From Ancylobacter dichloromethanicus (GTDB lineage Bacteria > Pseudomonadota > Alphaproteobacteria > Rhizobiales > Xanthobacteraceae), in contig NZ_JAHBGC010000038.1 in assembly GCF_018390645.1 (NCBI RefSeq), forward strand, positions 409,688 through 473,687: 64,000 bases of DNA, written 5' to 3'. The notes below the pieces were generated by a model that saw nothing but the letters and a program-made list of their open reading frames with translations, did not search any database and was not told the origin of the DNA. A program made the position numbers and the translations under genes. Positions within the stretch are counted from its first letter, which is position 1. Every line of letters starts with the position of its first letter. Shown here piece by piece: positions 1 through 8,189 of the stretch.

Positions 1-47
1 GCAGCCCGCGCCGCCCGAGCACGCCCGGCATAAGACGGAACAGGCCG

Positions 48-84
48 TCATCCCGGATCGGCCTTGCGGCCATCCGGGATGACG
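48..84. repeat. Extragenic palindrome upstream of trmD
   Basis: A 13-base arm (CGTCATCCCGGAT) is matched perfectly by its reverse complement, with an inner GGCC/GGCC pair around TTGC. There is no T tract, so it is not a standard intrinsic terminator. It resembles the interspersed palindromes with CGTCATCCCGG / CCGGGATGACG arms that are common between genes of Rhizobiales; a related degraded element lies after leuD. The bases before it may be the end of an upstream gene (rimM is usual there), but too little is present to say. Confidence 0.7.
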
Positions 85-102
85 ATGAACGGAACCCCTG
101 CC

Positions 103-822
103 ATGTGGCGCGCCTCGATTGTCACCATCTTCCCCGAGATGTTTCCCGGCCCACTCGGCCTGTCGCTGGCCGGGCGGGCGCTCGGGCAGGGCGGCTGGGG
201 CCTTGAGACCGTGGACCCGCGCGAGCAGGCCACCGACCGCCACCGCTCGGTCGACGACACGCCGGCCGGGGGCGGGCCGGGCATGGTGATGCGGGTCGAC
301 GTGCTGGCTCGCGCGGTGGATGCCGCCGCGCCGCCGGGCGACACCCGCCCGCGCCTGCTGATGACGCCGCGCGGCGCGCCGCTGACGCAGAAGCGGGTGC
401 GCGAACTCAGCGCCGGCGAGGGGGTGGTGATCGTGTGCGGGCGCTTCGAGGGGGTCGACGACCGGCTCGTGGCCGCGCGCGGGCTGGAGGAAGTATCGGT
501 CGGCGACGTGGTGCTGTCCGGTGGCGAGATCGGCGCGCTGGTGCTGCTCGACGCCTGCGTGCGGCTGCTGCCGGGTGTGATGGGGCACCCCGAATCCGGC
601 ACCGAGGAGAGCTTTTCCGGCGGCCTGCTGGAATACCCGCAATATACCCGCCCGCAGAATTTCGAGGGGCTGGAGATCCCGGCGGTGCTGACCGGCGGCG
701 ACCATGCGAAGGTCGCGCGCTGGCGGCGGGAACAGGCCGAGGCCGCCACCCGGGCGCGCCGGCCCGACCTCTGGGCGGCCTTTCGGGCCGCGCATGACGG
801 TCCTGCGACGAAGGGGGAATGA
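103..822 (+). CDS. trmD: tRNA (guanine-N1-)-methyltransferase TrmD
   Basis: This cytoplasmic SPOUT-family enzyme methylates G37 of tRNAs with S-adenosylmethionine and so prevents frameshifting. The 239-residue product shows the family signatures GGGPGM (about residues 56-61), CGRFEGVD (about 112-119) and GDVVLSGGE (about 134-142), which build the trefoil-knot cofactor site. The ATG at 103 is chosen because the product then begins [14 protein letters not shown], as family members do; an in-frame TTG at 64 would add residues translated from the upstream palindrome. rplS follows 111 bases later, the usual rimM-trmD-rplS order. Confidence 0.97.
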   Translation: MWRASIVTIFPEMFPGPLGLSLAGRALGQGGWGLETVDPREQATDRHRSVDDTPAGGGPGMVMRVDVLARAVDAAAPPGDTRPRLLMTPRGAPLTQKRVRELSAGEGVVIVCGRFEGVDDRLVAARGLEEVSVGDVVLSGGEIGALVLLDACVRLLPGVMGHPESGTEESFSGGLLEYPQYTRPQNFEGLEIPAVLTGGDHAKVARWRREQAEAATRARRPDLWAAFRAAHDGPATKGE

Positions 823-933
823 CAAACCCTGCGGTTTCGCGTATAGGGCGCGCCGTCACTACCAACTGACAACAGCAAGATGCGGGCGGCCGGGTCTGAC
901 GTATCACGGCCGATCCCGCCTGAGGTGATAGAA

Positions 934-1353
934 ATGGTCGATATTATCCGCGAGCTCGACATCGAGCAGGCCGCCCGGCTCTCCGAAGCGCGCGCCATCC
1001 CCGACTTCCAGCCGGGCGATACCGTCATCGTCAATGTGAGGGTGAAGGAAGGCGAGCGCACCCGCGTTCAGGCCTATGAGGGCGTGGTGATCGCCCGCAA
1101 TGGCGGTGGCATCAACGAGAGCTTCACCGTCCGCAAGATTTCCTACGGCGAGGGCGTCGAGCGCGTGTTCCCGCTCTACTCGCCGAACATCGACAGCCTG
1201 AAGGTTGTCCGTCGCGGCAAGGTGCGCCGCGCCAAGCTCTATTACCTGCGCGACCGTCGCGGCAAATCGGCCCGTATCGCCGAGCGCCAGGACAAGAACG
1301 CCGGCAACCGCAAGAAGAAGGGCGCTGCCGCCCCGGTCGCCGCCGCCGAGTGA
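934..1353 (+). CDS. rplS: 50S ribosomal protein L19
   Basis: L19 sits at the interface of the 30S and 50S subunits. The 139-residue product contains the family core: [14 protein letters not shown] early, then [36 protein letters not shown] and the basic [23 protein letters not shown] segment. It ends in a Lys-rich then Ala-rich tail typical of alphaproteobacteria. The ATG at 934 has a strong Shine-Dalgarno (GAGGTGAT, 922-929); an in-frame upstream ATG at 880 would add 18 unrelated residues. It is followed by an intrinsic terminator and closes the trmD unit. Confidence 0.97.
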   Translation: MVDIIRELDIEQAARLSEARAIPDFQPGDTVIVNVRVKEGERTRVQAYEGVVIARNGGGINESFTVRKISYGEGVERVFPLYSPNIDSLKVVRRGKVRRAKLYYLRDRRGKSARIAERQDKNAGNRKKKGAAAPVAAAE

Positions 1354-1405
1354 GTTCGGCCGCGTGAAAGTGGCGCCGGCATGAGCCGGGCCTTCGATGA
1401 CGTTC

Positions 1406-1428
1406 AGGGCGGCTTCGGCCGCCCTTTT
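1406..1428 (+). terminator. Intrinsic terminator after rplS
   Basis: Perfect 8-bp stem AGGGCGGC/GCCGCCCT with a TTCG tetraloop, followed by TTTCATTT. It lies 50 bases after the rplS stop and separates it from the convergent dipeptidase gene. Confidence 0.85.
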
Positions 1429-1450
1429 CATTTGACGCCGCGCCGGGCGC

Positions 1451-2206
1451 TCAGGGGCCGGCCGTCACCGGGAAATCGAAATAGGTGTCGGGGAAGGGCT
1501 CGCCCGCCAGCGTGTAGTGCCACCATTCTTCCGGGTAGGGCTTGAAGCCGTGGCGCTCCATCACCGCCTTCAGCTTCGCGCGGTTGGCGGTGGCCTCGGC
1601 GGCGAGGCCCGCGGCGCCGTGATGGGCCCTCGCATCGAAGCAATCATAGCCGGTGCCGAAATCGAGCGTGGCGTCGTCGCGGCGCTGGCCGGCGGGCAGG
1701 GCGCAGTCGGCCAGCGGGTCGCCGGGCGTCCAGGGCACTGCCGGCGGCCGGCCGAGCGTGACGATGGCGAGGTCGACCGTACTGCCGCGGCTGTGGCCCG
1801 ACTTCTCGGCAATATAGCCGCGCGCGAACAGCTCGTTCTTGGGCACGCGGGGATAGAACTCCGCCTTCATCGTCTCGTCCGACAGGTCTCTGGCCCAGGC
1901 GACGAAATCGGCGACGGCCGGTGCCGGGCGGTAGCAATCATAGACCTTGAGCCCCATCCCCTCGGCGGCGAGGTCGCGGGCGGCCGCGGCCAGGGCCTCG
2001 GCGGCCTGACGGGTCAGGATACAGGCCGGCGCGGCATAGGCGGCGATGGGGCGCCCGACGAAATTGTGGCTGCGGGCATAGCGGATATCGCGCTCGATCG
2101 CCGGCGCCACGGTTTCAAGCCGGACGAAACCTTCCGGCAGGTCGGCGGAACGGGCGGGGAGAGGCACGGCCGCGACGGCGAATGTCAGCAGGGCAATTCT
2201 GAGCAT
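1451..2206 (-). CDS. D-alanyl-D-alanine dipeptidase (VanX/DdpX family, M15D), exported
   Basis: Zinc peptidases of this family cleave D-Ala-D-Ala and allow recycling of peptidoglycan dipeptide. The 251-residue product begins with a signal peptide (MLRIALLTFAVAAVPLPARSA, cleavage about residue 21). It carries the metal-site motif SGHSRGSTVD (residues 136-145, His138 and Asp145) and the C-terminal EEWWHY with the catalytic Glu and third zinc ligand (His about 230). VYDCYRP near residue 88 holds the conserved Arg. The ATG at 2206 is chosen because it begins the signal peptide. No van genes are nearby, so a housekeeping wall-recycling role is more likely than glycopeptide resistance. Confidence 0.9.
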   Translation of the reverse strand: MLRIALLTFAVAAVPLPARSADLPEGFVRLETVAPAIERDIRYARSHNFVGRPIAAYAAPACILTRQAAEALAAAARDLAAEGMGLKVYDCYRPAPAVADFVAWARDLSDETMKAEFYPRVPKNELFARGYIAEKSGHSRGSTVDLAIVTLGRPPAVPWTPGDPLADCALPAGQRRDDATLDFGTGYDCFDARAHHGAAGLAAEATANRAKLKAVMERHGFKPYPEEWWHYTLAGEPFPDTYFDFPVTAGP

Positions 2207-2334
2207 GGCGGAACCTTGAGCGGCGGGGACGGCCGGCGATGTGCCATCGGCCACCCGGCCTGTCCAGCGGGGTCTCGCCGGCGGGACCCTGCCGGCGGGC
2301 GGCGACGCGCGGGTGGGCGCGGAGTGGCCGCCGG

Positions 2335-2583
2335 TCAGCAATCCTTGATGTGGAGGACGCGGGTATTGGTCTGCTGCTCGACCAGGATGGTGCCGTCGCC
2401 GAGCATGGCGGCCTGCATCACGGTGGCGAAGTCCGGCTTGCGCAACGGGCAGGTGATCAGCTGGCGGCGCGGGGCGGGCTCGGCCCGCGCGACCTGCGGC
2501 GTCATCTCGACGCGGTTGCTCGCTTCCGCAGCGGCGAAGAGGCCGAGAGTGGCGGCGATCAGGGCGATGTCGGACAGGCGCAT
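2335..2583 (-). CDS. Small secreted protein of unknown function
   Basis: An 82-residue product starts with a short hydrophobic segment (MRLSDIALIAATLGLFAAAEA) that reads as a signal peptide. A polar tail follows, with two cysteines (ITCPL and the C-terminal KDC) that could form a disulfide in the periplasm. The ATG at 2583 is preceded by a good Shine-Dalgarno (GGAGAGAAC on the minus strand); a longer start at 2646 adds 21 residues with no supporting signal. The gene lies 128 bases upstream of the dipeptidase gene on the same strand. I do not recognise the family. Confidence 0.6.
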   Translation of the reverse strand: MRLSDIALIAATLGLFAAAEASNRVEMTPQVARAEPAPRRQLITCPLRKPDFATVMQAAMLGDGTILVEQQTNTRVLHIKDC

Positions 2584-3111
2584 CGTTCTCTCCATTCGCT
2601 GCCACAGCTTAGCGCGGTGATTTACGTTGCGCCATATGCGATTCAAGGTGCGTCTGATCTGTGTGGCCGAAATGTGTGGCCGGCTTTTACTTTAAAATAC
2701 ATTATTACAGTGCTTCCGACGGCCGGCCGTTCTTCCGTCACGCGCTCGTGCGACGGCGCGAGGCGGCCGGATGCCGTGACCGATTGTTTGCGCGGCGAAG
2801 ACTTGCTAGAACAGCTCTTGCTAGAAGGGTTCCATGATGGCGGAAGGCATTGCGATGGCGGCTTCCTGTGGCGCGACGGTCTCGTCGGCGCCCGGTGCCG
2901 CGCGTCCGGAGGCCCGCCGTCGCCTGCCGACGACGATCGGCTTCGCCGCCGTGCCGGACCATGTCCGCATGCCGGCGCGCTTCTTCGGGCGCTTCACCGC
3001 CTGCGCGGTCGCCGGGCTTAGCTGAGCGCCCCCGGAGCGAGCCTCTGGCTCGACGCTCCCGGCCGCGCTGCTGCCCCGCCCTGCCTTTTCCCTTTTCCGT
3101 GAGACGCCCAG
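2584..3111. promoter_or_regulatory. Control region between a minus-strand small gene and leuC
   Basis: This 528-base stretch has no convincing gene. An AT-rich island (2684-2710) fits a promoter. TGTGTGGCCG occurs twice (2660-2669, 2673-2682), and CTTGCTAGAA occurs twice (2802-2811, 2817-2826). The frame entered by a GTG at 2776 reads Leu codons TTG CTA .. CTC TTG CTA over 2803-2823, which could be a leader peptide, but the frame runs on to 3021 without a nearby stop. An imperfect hairpin (GAGCGAGCC / GGCTCGACGCTC) lies at about 3032-3055. A 63-codon ORF at 2834-3025 has no recognisable features. Confidence 0.4.
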
Positions 3112-4533
3112 ATGAGCACGTCCGCTCCCCGTACCCTGTACGACAAGATTTTCGACGACCACGTCATCGACCGCCAGGAGGACGGCACCTGCCTCCTCTA
3201 TATCGACCGGCATCTGGTGCATGAGGTGACCAGCCCGCAGGCCTTCGAGGGCCTGCGCGTGGCCGGCCGCCGGGTGCATTCGCCGTCGAGGACGCTGGCC
3301 GTGGTCGACCATAACGTGCCGACCACCGACCGCCGCTTCGGCATCGACGATCCCGAGAGCCGTCTCCAGGTGGAGACGCTGGCCGAGAATGCCCGCGAGT
3401 TCGGCGTCGAGTATTTCAACGAACTCGACAAGCGCCAGGGCATCGTCCACGTCATCGGCCCCGAGCAGGGCTTCACCCTGCCGGGCACCACCATCGTGTG
3501 CGGCGACAGCCACACCTCGACCCATGGCGCCTTCGGCGCGCTCGCCCATGGCATCGGCACCTCGGAGGTGGAGCATGTGCTCGCCACCCAGACGCTGATC
3601 CAGAAGAAGAGCAAGAACATGCGGGTGTCGGTCGACGGCAGGCTGCCGGACGGTGTGACCGCCAAGGATGTGACGCTCGCCATCATCGGCGCCACCGGCA
3701 CCGCCGGCGGCACCGGCTATGTCATCGAATATGCCGGCGAGGTATTCCGCAACCTCAGCATGGAAGGCCGCATGACGGTCTGCAACATGTCGATCGAGGG
3801 CGGGGCGCGGGCCGGCATGGTGGCTCCCGACGAGACCACCTATGCCTATGTGAAGGACCGTCCGCGCGCGCCCAAGGGCGCCGCCTGGGACGCCGCGCTG
3901 CGCTACTGGGACACGCTGCGCACCGATGAGGGGGCCTTCTTCGACAAGGAAGTCCGTCTCGACGGCGCCTCGCTGCCGCCCATCGTCTCCTGGGGCACCA
4001 GCCCGGAGGACGTGATCTCGGTGGAAGGTCTGGTGCCCGATCCGGACCTGATCGACGACCCGGACAAGCGCGAGGCGAAGAAGCGCGCGCTGGCCTATAT
4101 GGGTCTCGTCGCCGGCACCCGGATCACCGACATCGCCGTCGACAAGGTGTTCATCGGCTCCTGCACCAATGCCCGCATCGAGGATCTGCGCGCGGCGGCG
4201 AAGATCGTCACCGGCCACACCATCCGCGAGGGCGTCTCCGGCATGATCGTGCCGGGCTCGGGCCTGGTGAAGCTGCAGGCCGAGGCCGAAGGGCTCGACG
4301 CCATCTTCAAGGCGGCCGGGTTTGACTGGCGCGAGCCGGGCTGCTCCATGTGCCTCGCCATGAACGCCGACAAGCTCGGCCCGGAGGAGCGCTGCGCCTC
4401 CACCTCGAACCGCAATTTCGAGGGACGGCAGGGCTTCAAGGGCCGCACCCATCTCGTCTCCCCCGCCATGGCGGCGGCGGCGGCGATCGCCGGGCGCTTC
4501 GTCGACGTGCGCCGGTGGCCCGGCGCCGTGTAG
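3112..4533 (+). CDS. leuC: 3-isopropylmalate dehydratase, large subunit
   Basis: LeuC with LeuD isomerises 2-isopropylmalate to 3-isopropylmalate in leucine biosynthesis, using a 4Fe-4S cluster. The 473-residue product has the three cluster ligands in the expected places: Cys351 in [11 protein letters not shown], and Cys411 and Cys414 in [36 protein letters not shown] and the C-terminal [10 protein letters not shown] are also typical. The ATG at 3112 gives the usual family start. leuD is not adjacent: three small genes lie between, one on the opposite strand, so LeuC and LeuD are probably not made from one tight operon here. Confidence 0.98.
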   Translation: MSTSAPRTLYDKIFDDHVIDRQEDGTCLLYIDRHLVHEVTSPQAFEGLRVAGRRVHSPSRTLAVVDHNVPTTDRRFGIDDPESRLQVETLAENAREFGVEYFNELDKRQGIVHVIGPEQGFTLPGTTIVCGDSHTSTHGAFGALAHGIGTSEVEHVLATQTLIQKKSKNMRVSVDGRLPDGVTAKDVTLAIIGATGTAGGTGYVIEYAGEVFRNLSMEGRMTVCNMSIEGGARAGMVAPDETTYAYVKDRPRAPKGAAWDAALRYWDTLRTDEGAFFDKEVRLDGASLPPIVSWGTSPEDVISVEGLVPDPDLIDDPDKREAKKRALAYMGLVAGTRITDIAVDKVFIGSCTNARIEDLRAAAKIVTGHTIREGVSGMIVPGSGLVKLQAEAEGLDAIFKAAGFDWREPGCSMCLAMNADKLGPEERCASTSNRNFEGRQGFKGRTHLVSPAMAAAAAIAGRFVDVRRWPGAV

Positions 4534-4541
4534 GGTCTGTC

Positions 4542-4570
4542 CCCCGGCCGGGCGTCACGCCCGGCCGGGG
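4542..4570. terminator. Long GC-rich hairpin between convergent genes
   Basis: A perfect 12-bp stem (CCCCGGCCGGGC / GCCCGGCCGGGG) with a five-base loop lies between the leuC stop and the stop of the convergent Gly/His-rich gene. There is no T tract on either strand, so it may stabilise 3' ends or end transcription weakly in both directions. Confidence 0.55.
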
Positions 4571-4589
4571 TGGCCTGCACCGGGGCGGC

Positions 4590-5081
4590 TCAACCGCAAT
4601 TGGTTTCGCGGACATAGCGGTAATGGTGCGGCCTGCCGACCTTCACGAGATAGGTGCCGCAATAGGGGCCATCGTCGAGATAGGACGAATAGGGCCCGAA
4701 GGCATAATCGTCGAAGAACGGAAAGAAGACGAAGTCACGATGGTCGTGATGGCCATGGTGGGCAAAGTGGAAGGGAGCGCCGTGCGGAAAATAGCCGCCG
4801 TGGAATCCTCCAGGGAAGCCGCCGCCGTGGAATCCGCCGGGGAAGCCTCCCCCGTGGAAGCCCCCGCCGTGGAAGCCTCCCCCGTGCGGAATGTAGCCGC
4901 CGCCGTGGAAGCCGCCCCCGCCAAACCCGCCACCATGGAAGCCCCCACCGCCGTGGAAGCCGCCGCCGCCGAACCCGCCGCCATGTGCGGCGGCAAGGCC
5001 GACGCTCGCCGTGAGCAAGGTGAGTGCAACAAGGCCGGTCTTGACCGCGCCGGCCGCGCGGGACGTGATCGTGGTCATCAT
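4590..5081 (-). CDS. Gly/His-rich repeat secreted protein
   Basis: The 163-residue product has an N-terminal signal peptide (hydrophobic segment about residues 12-31, ending LAAAHG). About 80 residues of short repeats follow, built on GGGFHGG, GGGFPGG and GGGYIPHGG. Then comes a His-rich piece (FHFAHHGHHDHRDF) and a more ordered C-terminus with two cysteines (GPYCGTYLVKV, ETNCG). Such His content could bind metal, but that is inference. The repeats are visible in DNA as recurring CCGCCGTGGAAGCC-type units on the plus strand (about 4800-4980). Start is MM at 5081/5078, with AAAGGAC just upstream. The gene is inserted between leuC and leuD on the opposite strand. Confidence 0.75.
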   Translation of the reverse strand: MMTTITSRAAGAVKTGLVALTLLTASVGLAAAHGGGFGGGGFHGGGGFHGGGFGGGGFHGGGYIPHGGGFHGGGFHGGGFPGGFHGGGFPGGFHGGYFPHGAPFHFAHHGHHDHRDFVFFPFFDDYAFGPYSSYLDDGPYCGTYLVKVGRPHHYRYVRETNCG

Positions 5082-5212
5082 CGTCGTCCTTTTCTAGGAC
5101 GTCGCCCGATGGACATGTGGGGAGCGGCGCGCCCGGTGGCCCCGGATCTGACCCAGCGTCATGTGCAGAAAGCCGTGCGAGTCGGAAATGGGCACCCTGG
5201 CGGACCGGCCGC

Positions 5213-5347
5213 ATGAGCCGGGCGCCCAACGAGTTTCCCCCCGAGGACGACCCGATGGAAGTGTGGGGCCGCCGCATCGGGCGCGGCCTCGCCGTCGTGG
5301 CGGGGCTTGTGCTGGCCTATTATCTGTTCGCGACCTATCTGAGGTGA
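5213..5347 (+). CDS. Small single-span membrane protein
   Basis: A 44-residue ORF begins MSRAPNEFPPEDDPMEVWGRR and ends in one hydrophobic segment (LAVVAGLVLAYYLFATYL) predicted to span the membrane. Its stop (5345-5347) abuts the ATG of the metallopeptidase gene at 5348, so the two are probably translationally coupled. An internal ATG at 5255 is an alternative start. I do not know the family; the tight coupling suggests a shared role with the zincin. Confidence 0.6.
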   Translation: MSRAPNEFPPEDDPMEVWGRRIGRGLAVVAGLVLAYYLFATYLR

Positions 5348-5764
5348 ATGATGACCGCGAGCGGGAACTGGCTGAAGCGCGGGGCGCCCTCGCTGGGCGA
5401 GATGGAGGCGATGGCCGAGGAGGCCTATGCCCGGCTGCCGGACGCGTTTCGTGCCCTGTGCGGCAATCTCGTCATAAGGGTGGAGGATTTCCCCACCGAC
5501 GAGGTGCTGAAGGAGATGGAGGCGGAGACGCCGTTCGACCTGCTCGGCCTGTTCCACGGCATCGGGCTGGCGCAGGGCTACGAGACCGTCACCGGGGTGC
5601 TGCCGAACATGATCTTCCTCTACCGCCGCCCGATCCTCGACTATTGGGCGGAGAACGACGAGACGCTGGGCGACATCGTCACCCATGTTCTGGTGCACGA
5701 GATCGGCCACCATTTCGGCCTGTCGGACGAGGACATGGAGCGGATCGAGGAGGAGGCGGGGTGA
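5348..5764 (+). CDS. Minimal zincin metallopeptidase family protein (DUF1025-type)
   Basis: The 138-residue protein carries HEIGHHFGLSDED near its C-terminus (HEIGH at residues 117-121). This is the signature of the small 'possible zinc metallo-peptidase' family, in which the two His and a downstream Asp/Glu bind zinc and Glu is catalytic. There is no signal peptide, so it is probably cytoplasmic. Substrates of the family are not established. The ATG at 5348 (or the adjacent ATG at 5351) overlaps the end region of the small membrane protein gene. leuD follows 56 bases later on the same strand. Confidence 0.85.
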   Translation: MMTASGNWLKRGAPSLGEMEAMAEEAYARLPDAFRALCGNLVIRVEDFPTDEVLKEMEAETPFDLLGLFHGIGLAQGYETVTGVLPNMIFLYRRPILDYWAENDETLGDIVTHVLVHEIGHHFGLSDEDMERIEEEAG

Positions 5765-5820
5765 CCGCGCCGTACCGAATTGAAGTTGACGGGCGCCCCG
5801 GCGTCCAGGAGATGTGAGAG

Positions 5821-6426
5821 ATGGACAAGTTCACCACCCTGACCGGCGTCGCGGCGCCGTTGCACATGGTCAATGTCGACACCGACATGATCATCCCCAA
5901 GCAGTACCTGAAGACGATCAAGCGCACCGGGCTCGGCACCGGGCTGTTTTCGGAGATGCGCTACAAGGACGACGGGTCGGACAATCCCGATTTCGTGCTC
6001 AACAAGCCCGCCTACAAGGGCGCGCAGATACTGGTCGCCGGCGACAATTTCGGCTGCGGCTCGTCGCGCGAGCACGCGCCGTGGGCGCTGCTGGATTTCG
6101 GCATACGCTGCGTGATCTCGACCTCGTTCGCCGACATCTTCTACAATAACTGCTTCAAGAACGGCATCCTGCCGATCAAGGTGACCCCGGAACAGCTCGC
6201 CGCGCTGTTCGACGATGCCGGCCGTGGCGCCAACGCCAAGATCACCGTCGATCTGGAAAGCCAGACCATCACCGGCCCGGATGGCGGCAGCATCTCGTTC
6301 GAGATCGACCCGTTCCGCAAGCACTGCCTGCTCAACGGGCTCGACGATATCGGCCTCACCCAGGTGAAGGCGGACAAGATCACCTCCTTCGAGTCTAAAC
6401 TCGCCGAGGATCGCCCCTGGGCGTGA
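5821..6426 (+). CDS. leuD: 3-isopropylmalate dehydratase, small subunit
   Basis: The small subunit completes isopropylmalate isomerase with LeuC. The 201-residue product shows the expected [12 protein letters not shown] near the start, [16 protein letters not shown] (substrate-loop region, about residues 75-90) and [16 protein letters not shown]. Length is normal. A Shine-Dalgarno (AGGAGATG, about 5806-5813) supports the ATG at 5821. It sits directly after the zincin gene and before a palindromic repeat region. Confidence 0.98.
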   Translation: MDKFTTLTGVAAPLHMVNVDTDMIIPKQYLKTIKRTGLGTGLFSEMRYKDDGSDNPDFVLNKPAYKGAQILVAGDNFGCGSSREHAPWALLDFGIRCVISTSFADIFYNNCFKNGILPIKVTPEQLAALFDDAGRGANAKITVDLESQTITGPDGGSISFEIDPFRKHCLLNGLDDIGLTQVKADKITSFESKLAEDRPWA

Positions 6427-6429
6427 CGC

Positions 6430-6530
6430 GCCCCCGCATCGTCCCGGGCCGCCGCAGGCTGGTCCGGGTGAGGGCCGCCGAACCGGGACTCGATCCCGGC
6501 TCTCCGGCTCCGGCCGGGATGACGACGTTG
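6430..6530. repeat. Degraded extragenic palindromic repeat after leuD
   Basis: This segment has arms of the CCGGGATGACGACG type (about 6513-6526) and CATCGTCCCGGGCC (about 6437-6450), with nested GGGACTCGATCCCGG. It resembles the palindrome before trmD and the interspersed GTCATCCCGGCC...GGGATGAC elements of Rhizobiales genomes. It is longer and imperfect and probably has no coding function; it may act as a transcript-end or processing element. Confidence 0.6.
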
Positions 6531-6671
6531 AATGGGCGCCGAGTGGCCGCGACTTCATCGTCATCGTGGCGTGCCGGTGAGGCCGGGAACCGGCTTCGCA
6601 GCGTTTTTGCTTTACAGCGCCGCTTTCCCGGGATGGAATCGTTCAAAACGAGAACATCCGGGAGACGCCCC

Positions 6672-7013
6672 ATGTGCCACATCTTCGCGGGCCAAGCGCC
6701 CGAAACCTATGAGAGCCAGACGCGCTCGGTGCGGATCGGCGGTCATTCGACTTCGATCCGGCTGGAGGCCGCCTTCTGGACCGTGCTCGAGGAGGTCGCG
6801 GTCCATCAAGGCATGAGCCTCGGCAAATTTGTCACCAAGCTGCATGACGAGGTGCTGGAACTGCATGGCGAGGTGCGCAACTTCGCCTCGCTGCTGCGCT
6901 GTTCCTGCCTCATCTACCTCGCCGAGGTCCGCCCCGCCGGCGTCGCTCCCGCCGCCGCGCGCGAGCGCTATCTGTGCGAGAGCGGGCGAATCCACCTCGC
7001 CGCCGCCGAATAG
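6672..7013 (+). CDS. Ribbon-helix-helix domain protein (RHH_4 type)
   Basis: The 113-residue product begins MCHIFAGQAPETYESQTRSVRIGGHSTSIRLEAAFW, the start of a small alphaproteobacterial family with a ribbon-helix-helix fold. TRSVRIGGHSTSIRLE would form the DNA-contacting strand and EAAFWTVLEEVAVHQGMSLGKFV the helices. A likely role is a small DNA-binding regulator acting as a dimer; targets are unknown. The ATG at 6672 is chosen by match to that family start; the open frame runs upstream only through the repeat. Several cysteines are present (Cys2, RCSCL). Confidence 0.8.
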   Translation: MCHIFAGQAPETYESQTRSVRIGGHSTSIRLEAAFWTVLEEVAVHQGMSLGKFVTKLHDEVLELHGEVRNFASLLRCSCLIYLAEVRPAGVAPAAARERYLCESGRIHLAAAE

Positions 7014-7172
7014 CAGGTGCACCCGGCGGAAGCGCCGTCCTTCGCCCGGAATGCCGTAATGCACATCGTGGTGATGTGTTAGCGGTCTACCACCTGCCGC
7101 CCGCCGCGCGGCCTAGCATCCTCATCAAGGCGACGGGTGTCGCCGCAATGGGGTTCAAGGCCGGAGGAACAG

Positions 7173-7568
7173 GTGGCGAAGGCCATACATTCGATGATCC
7201 GCGTGCTCGACGAGGCGCGCTCGGTGGATTTCTACGCGCGCGCCTTCGGGCTGGAGGTGGCGCAGCGCCTGCCGTTTGACGGTTTCACGCTGCTTTACCT
7301 GCGCAATGCGGAAGCCGATTTCGAGGTCGAACTGACCGTCAATCACGGCCGCACCGAGCCCTATGCGCTGGGCGACGGCTATGGGCACATCGCCTTCGTG
7401 GTGGACGACCTCGATGCCGAGCATGTGCGCTTCACCGAATCCGGCCTCAATCCGCAGCCAGTCAAGGAATTCAACCATGACGGCGCGCTGCTGGCCAAGT
7501 TCTTCTTCGTCACCGATCCCGACGGTTACAAGATTGAGGTGCTGCAGAAGCACGGAAGGTATCGTTGA
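7173..7568 (+). CDS. VOC-superfamily protein, lactoylglutathione lyase-like
   Basis: The 131-residue product has the glyoxalase I fold signature: two beta-alpha-beta-beta-beta modules with candidate metal ligands His6, Glu53, His72 and Glu122. It ends FVTDPDGYKIEVLQ, as glyoxalase I enzymes do. It would convert the hemithioacetal of methylglyoxal and glutathione to S-lactoylglutathione in the cytoplasm. The start is taken as the GTG at 7173, behind a strong GGAGGAA (7163-7169), giving the usual (M)AKAIHSMIRV start. A paired glyoxalase II (gloB) lies elsewhere in the window at 20163-20936. Confidence 0.85.
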   Translation: MAKAIHSMIRVLDEARSVDFYARAFGLEVAQRLPFDGFTLLYLRNAEADFEVELTVNHGRTEPYALGDGYGHIAFVVDDLDAEHVRFTESGLNPQPVKEFNHDGALLAKFFFVTDPDGYKIEVLQKHGRYR

Positions 7569-7637
7569 ACGACCGCGCCGGCACGCCAATCGGTGCGTAA
7601 TATCTTAATAATACATAAGAATTTCTGGGAGGTAACA

Positions 7638-8174
7638 ATGGCAACACTGATCGACAGGCGTGGTCCGTCACGCCGCGCCGTGCTCGCCGGCATCGGCGCG
7701 GCCGGCGCGCTGATGGTGAGCGGCGCGGCGGTGCTGAACCCGCGCGAGGCGTGGGGCCTGGAGGTCACCGCGCTCAAGCCGGAGACCATGCGCACGCTCA
7801 TCGTCATGGCGCGCGACGTCTACCCGCATGACCGTGTCCCCGACCGTTTCTACGCCATCGCGATGAAGCCCTATGAGACGGACGCGGCCAAGGACCCCGC
7901 GCTCAAGGCGCTGGTCGAGGACGGCGTCGTCACCCTCAATACGCTCGCCAGGGCCAATTACGGCGTGCCCTATGCCGATGTCGGCTGGGAGGACCAGCGC
8001 GTGGCGCTGCTGCGCCAGATCGAGGACAGTGCCTTCTTCGAGAAGGTGCGCGGGGGCCTCGTGGTCGGTCTCTACAACCAGGAGGAGATATGGCCGATCT
8101 TCGGCTATGAGGGCGCCTCGGCCGACAAGGGCGGTTACATCGACCGCGGCTTCGACGACATCGCCTGGCTGTGA
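7638..8174 (+). CDS. Gluconate 2-dehydrogenase subunit 3-like (Tat-exported small subunit)
   Basis: The 178-residue product starts with a twin-arginine signal (SRRAVLAGIGAAGALMVSGAAV) and contains the conserved gamma-subunit segment (TLIVMARDVYPHDRVPDRFYA). Such subunits bind a GMC-type flavoprotein, support its folding and let it be exported by the Tat system. The ATG at 7638 follows GGGAGGTAAC. The gene is directly followed by the GMC oxidoreductase gene (15-base gap), which fixes the pairing. The usual third subunit, a multihaem cytochrome c, is not in this cluster. Confidence 0.85.
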   Translation: MATLIDRRGPSRRAVLAGIGAAGALMVSGAAVLNPREAWGLEVTALKPETMRTLIVMARDVYPHDRVPDRFYAIAMKPYETDAAKDPALKALVEDGVVTLNTLARANYGVPYADVGWEDQRVALLRQIEDSAFFEKVRGGLVVGLYNQEEIWPIFGYEGASADKGGYIDRGFDDIAWL

Positions 8175-8189
8175 GGGTAGGAGCGAACC

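Noticed and set aside
1451..2206. Vancomycin resistance operon member
   Set aside because: The VanX-like dipeptidase has a signal peptide and no vanH/vanA-like neighbours, so a wall-recycling role is more likely.
2821..4452. A 543-codon minus-strand frame opposite leuC
   Set aside because: Shadow of leuC; composition is typical antisense.
6423..7013. A longer start for the ribbon-helix-helix protein
   Set aside because: The extra 83 codons translate the palindromic repeat; the ATG at 6672 gives the family start.
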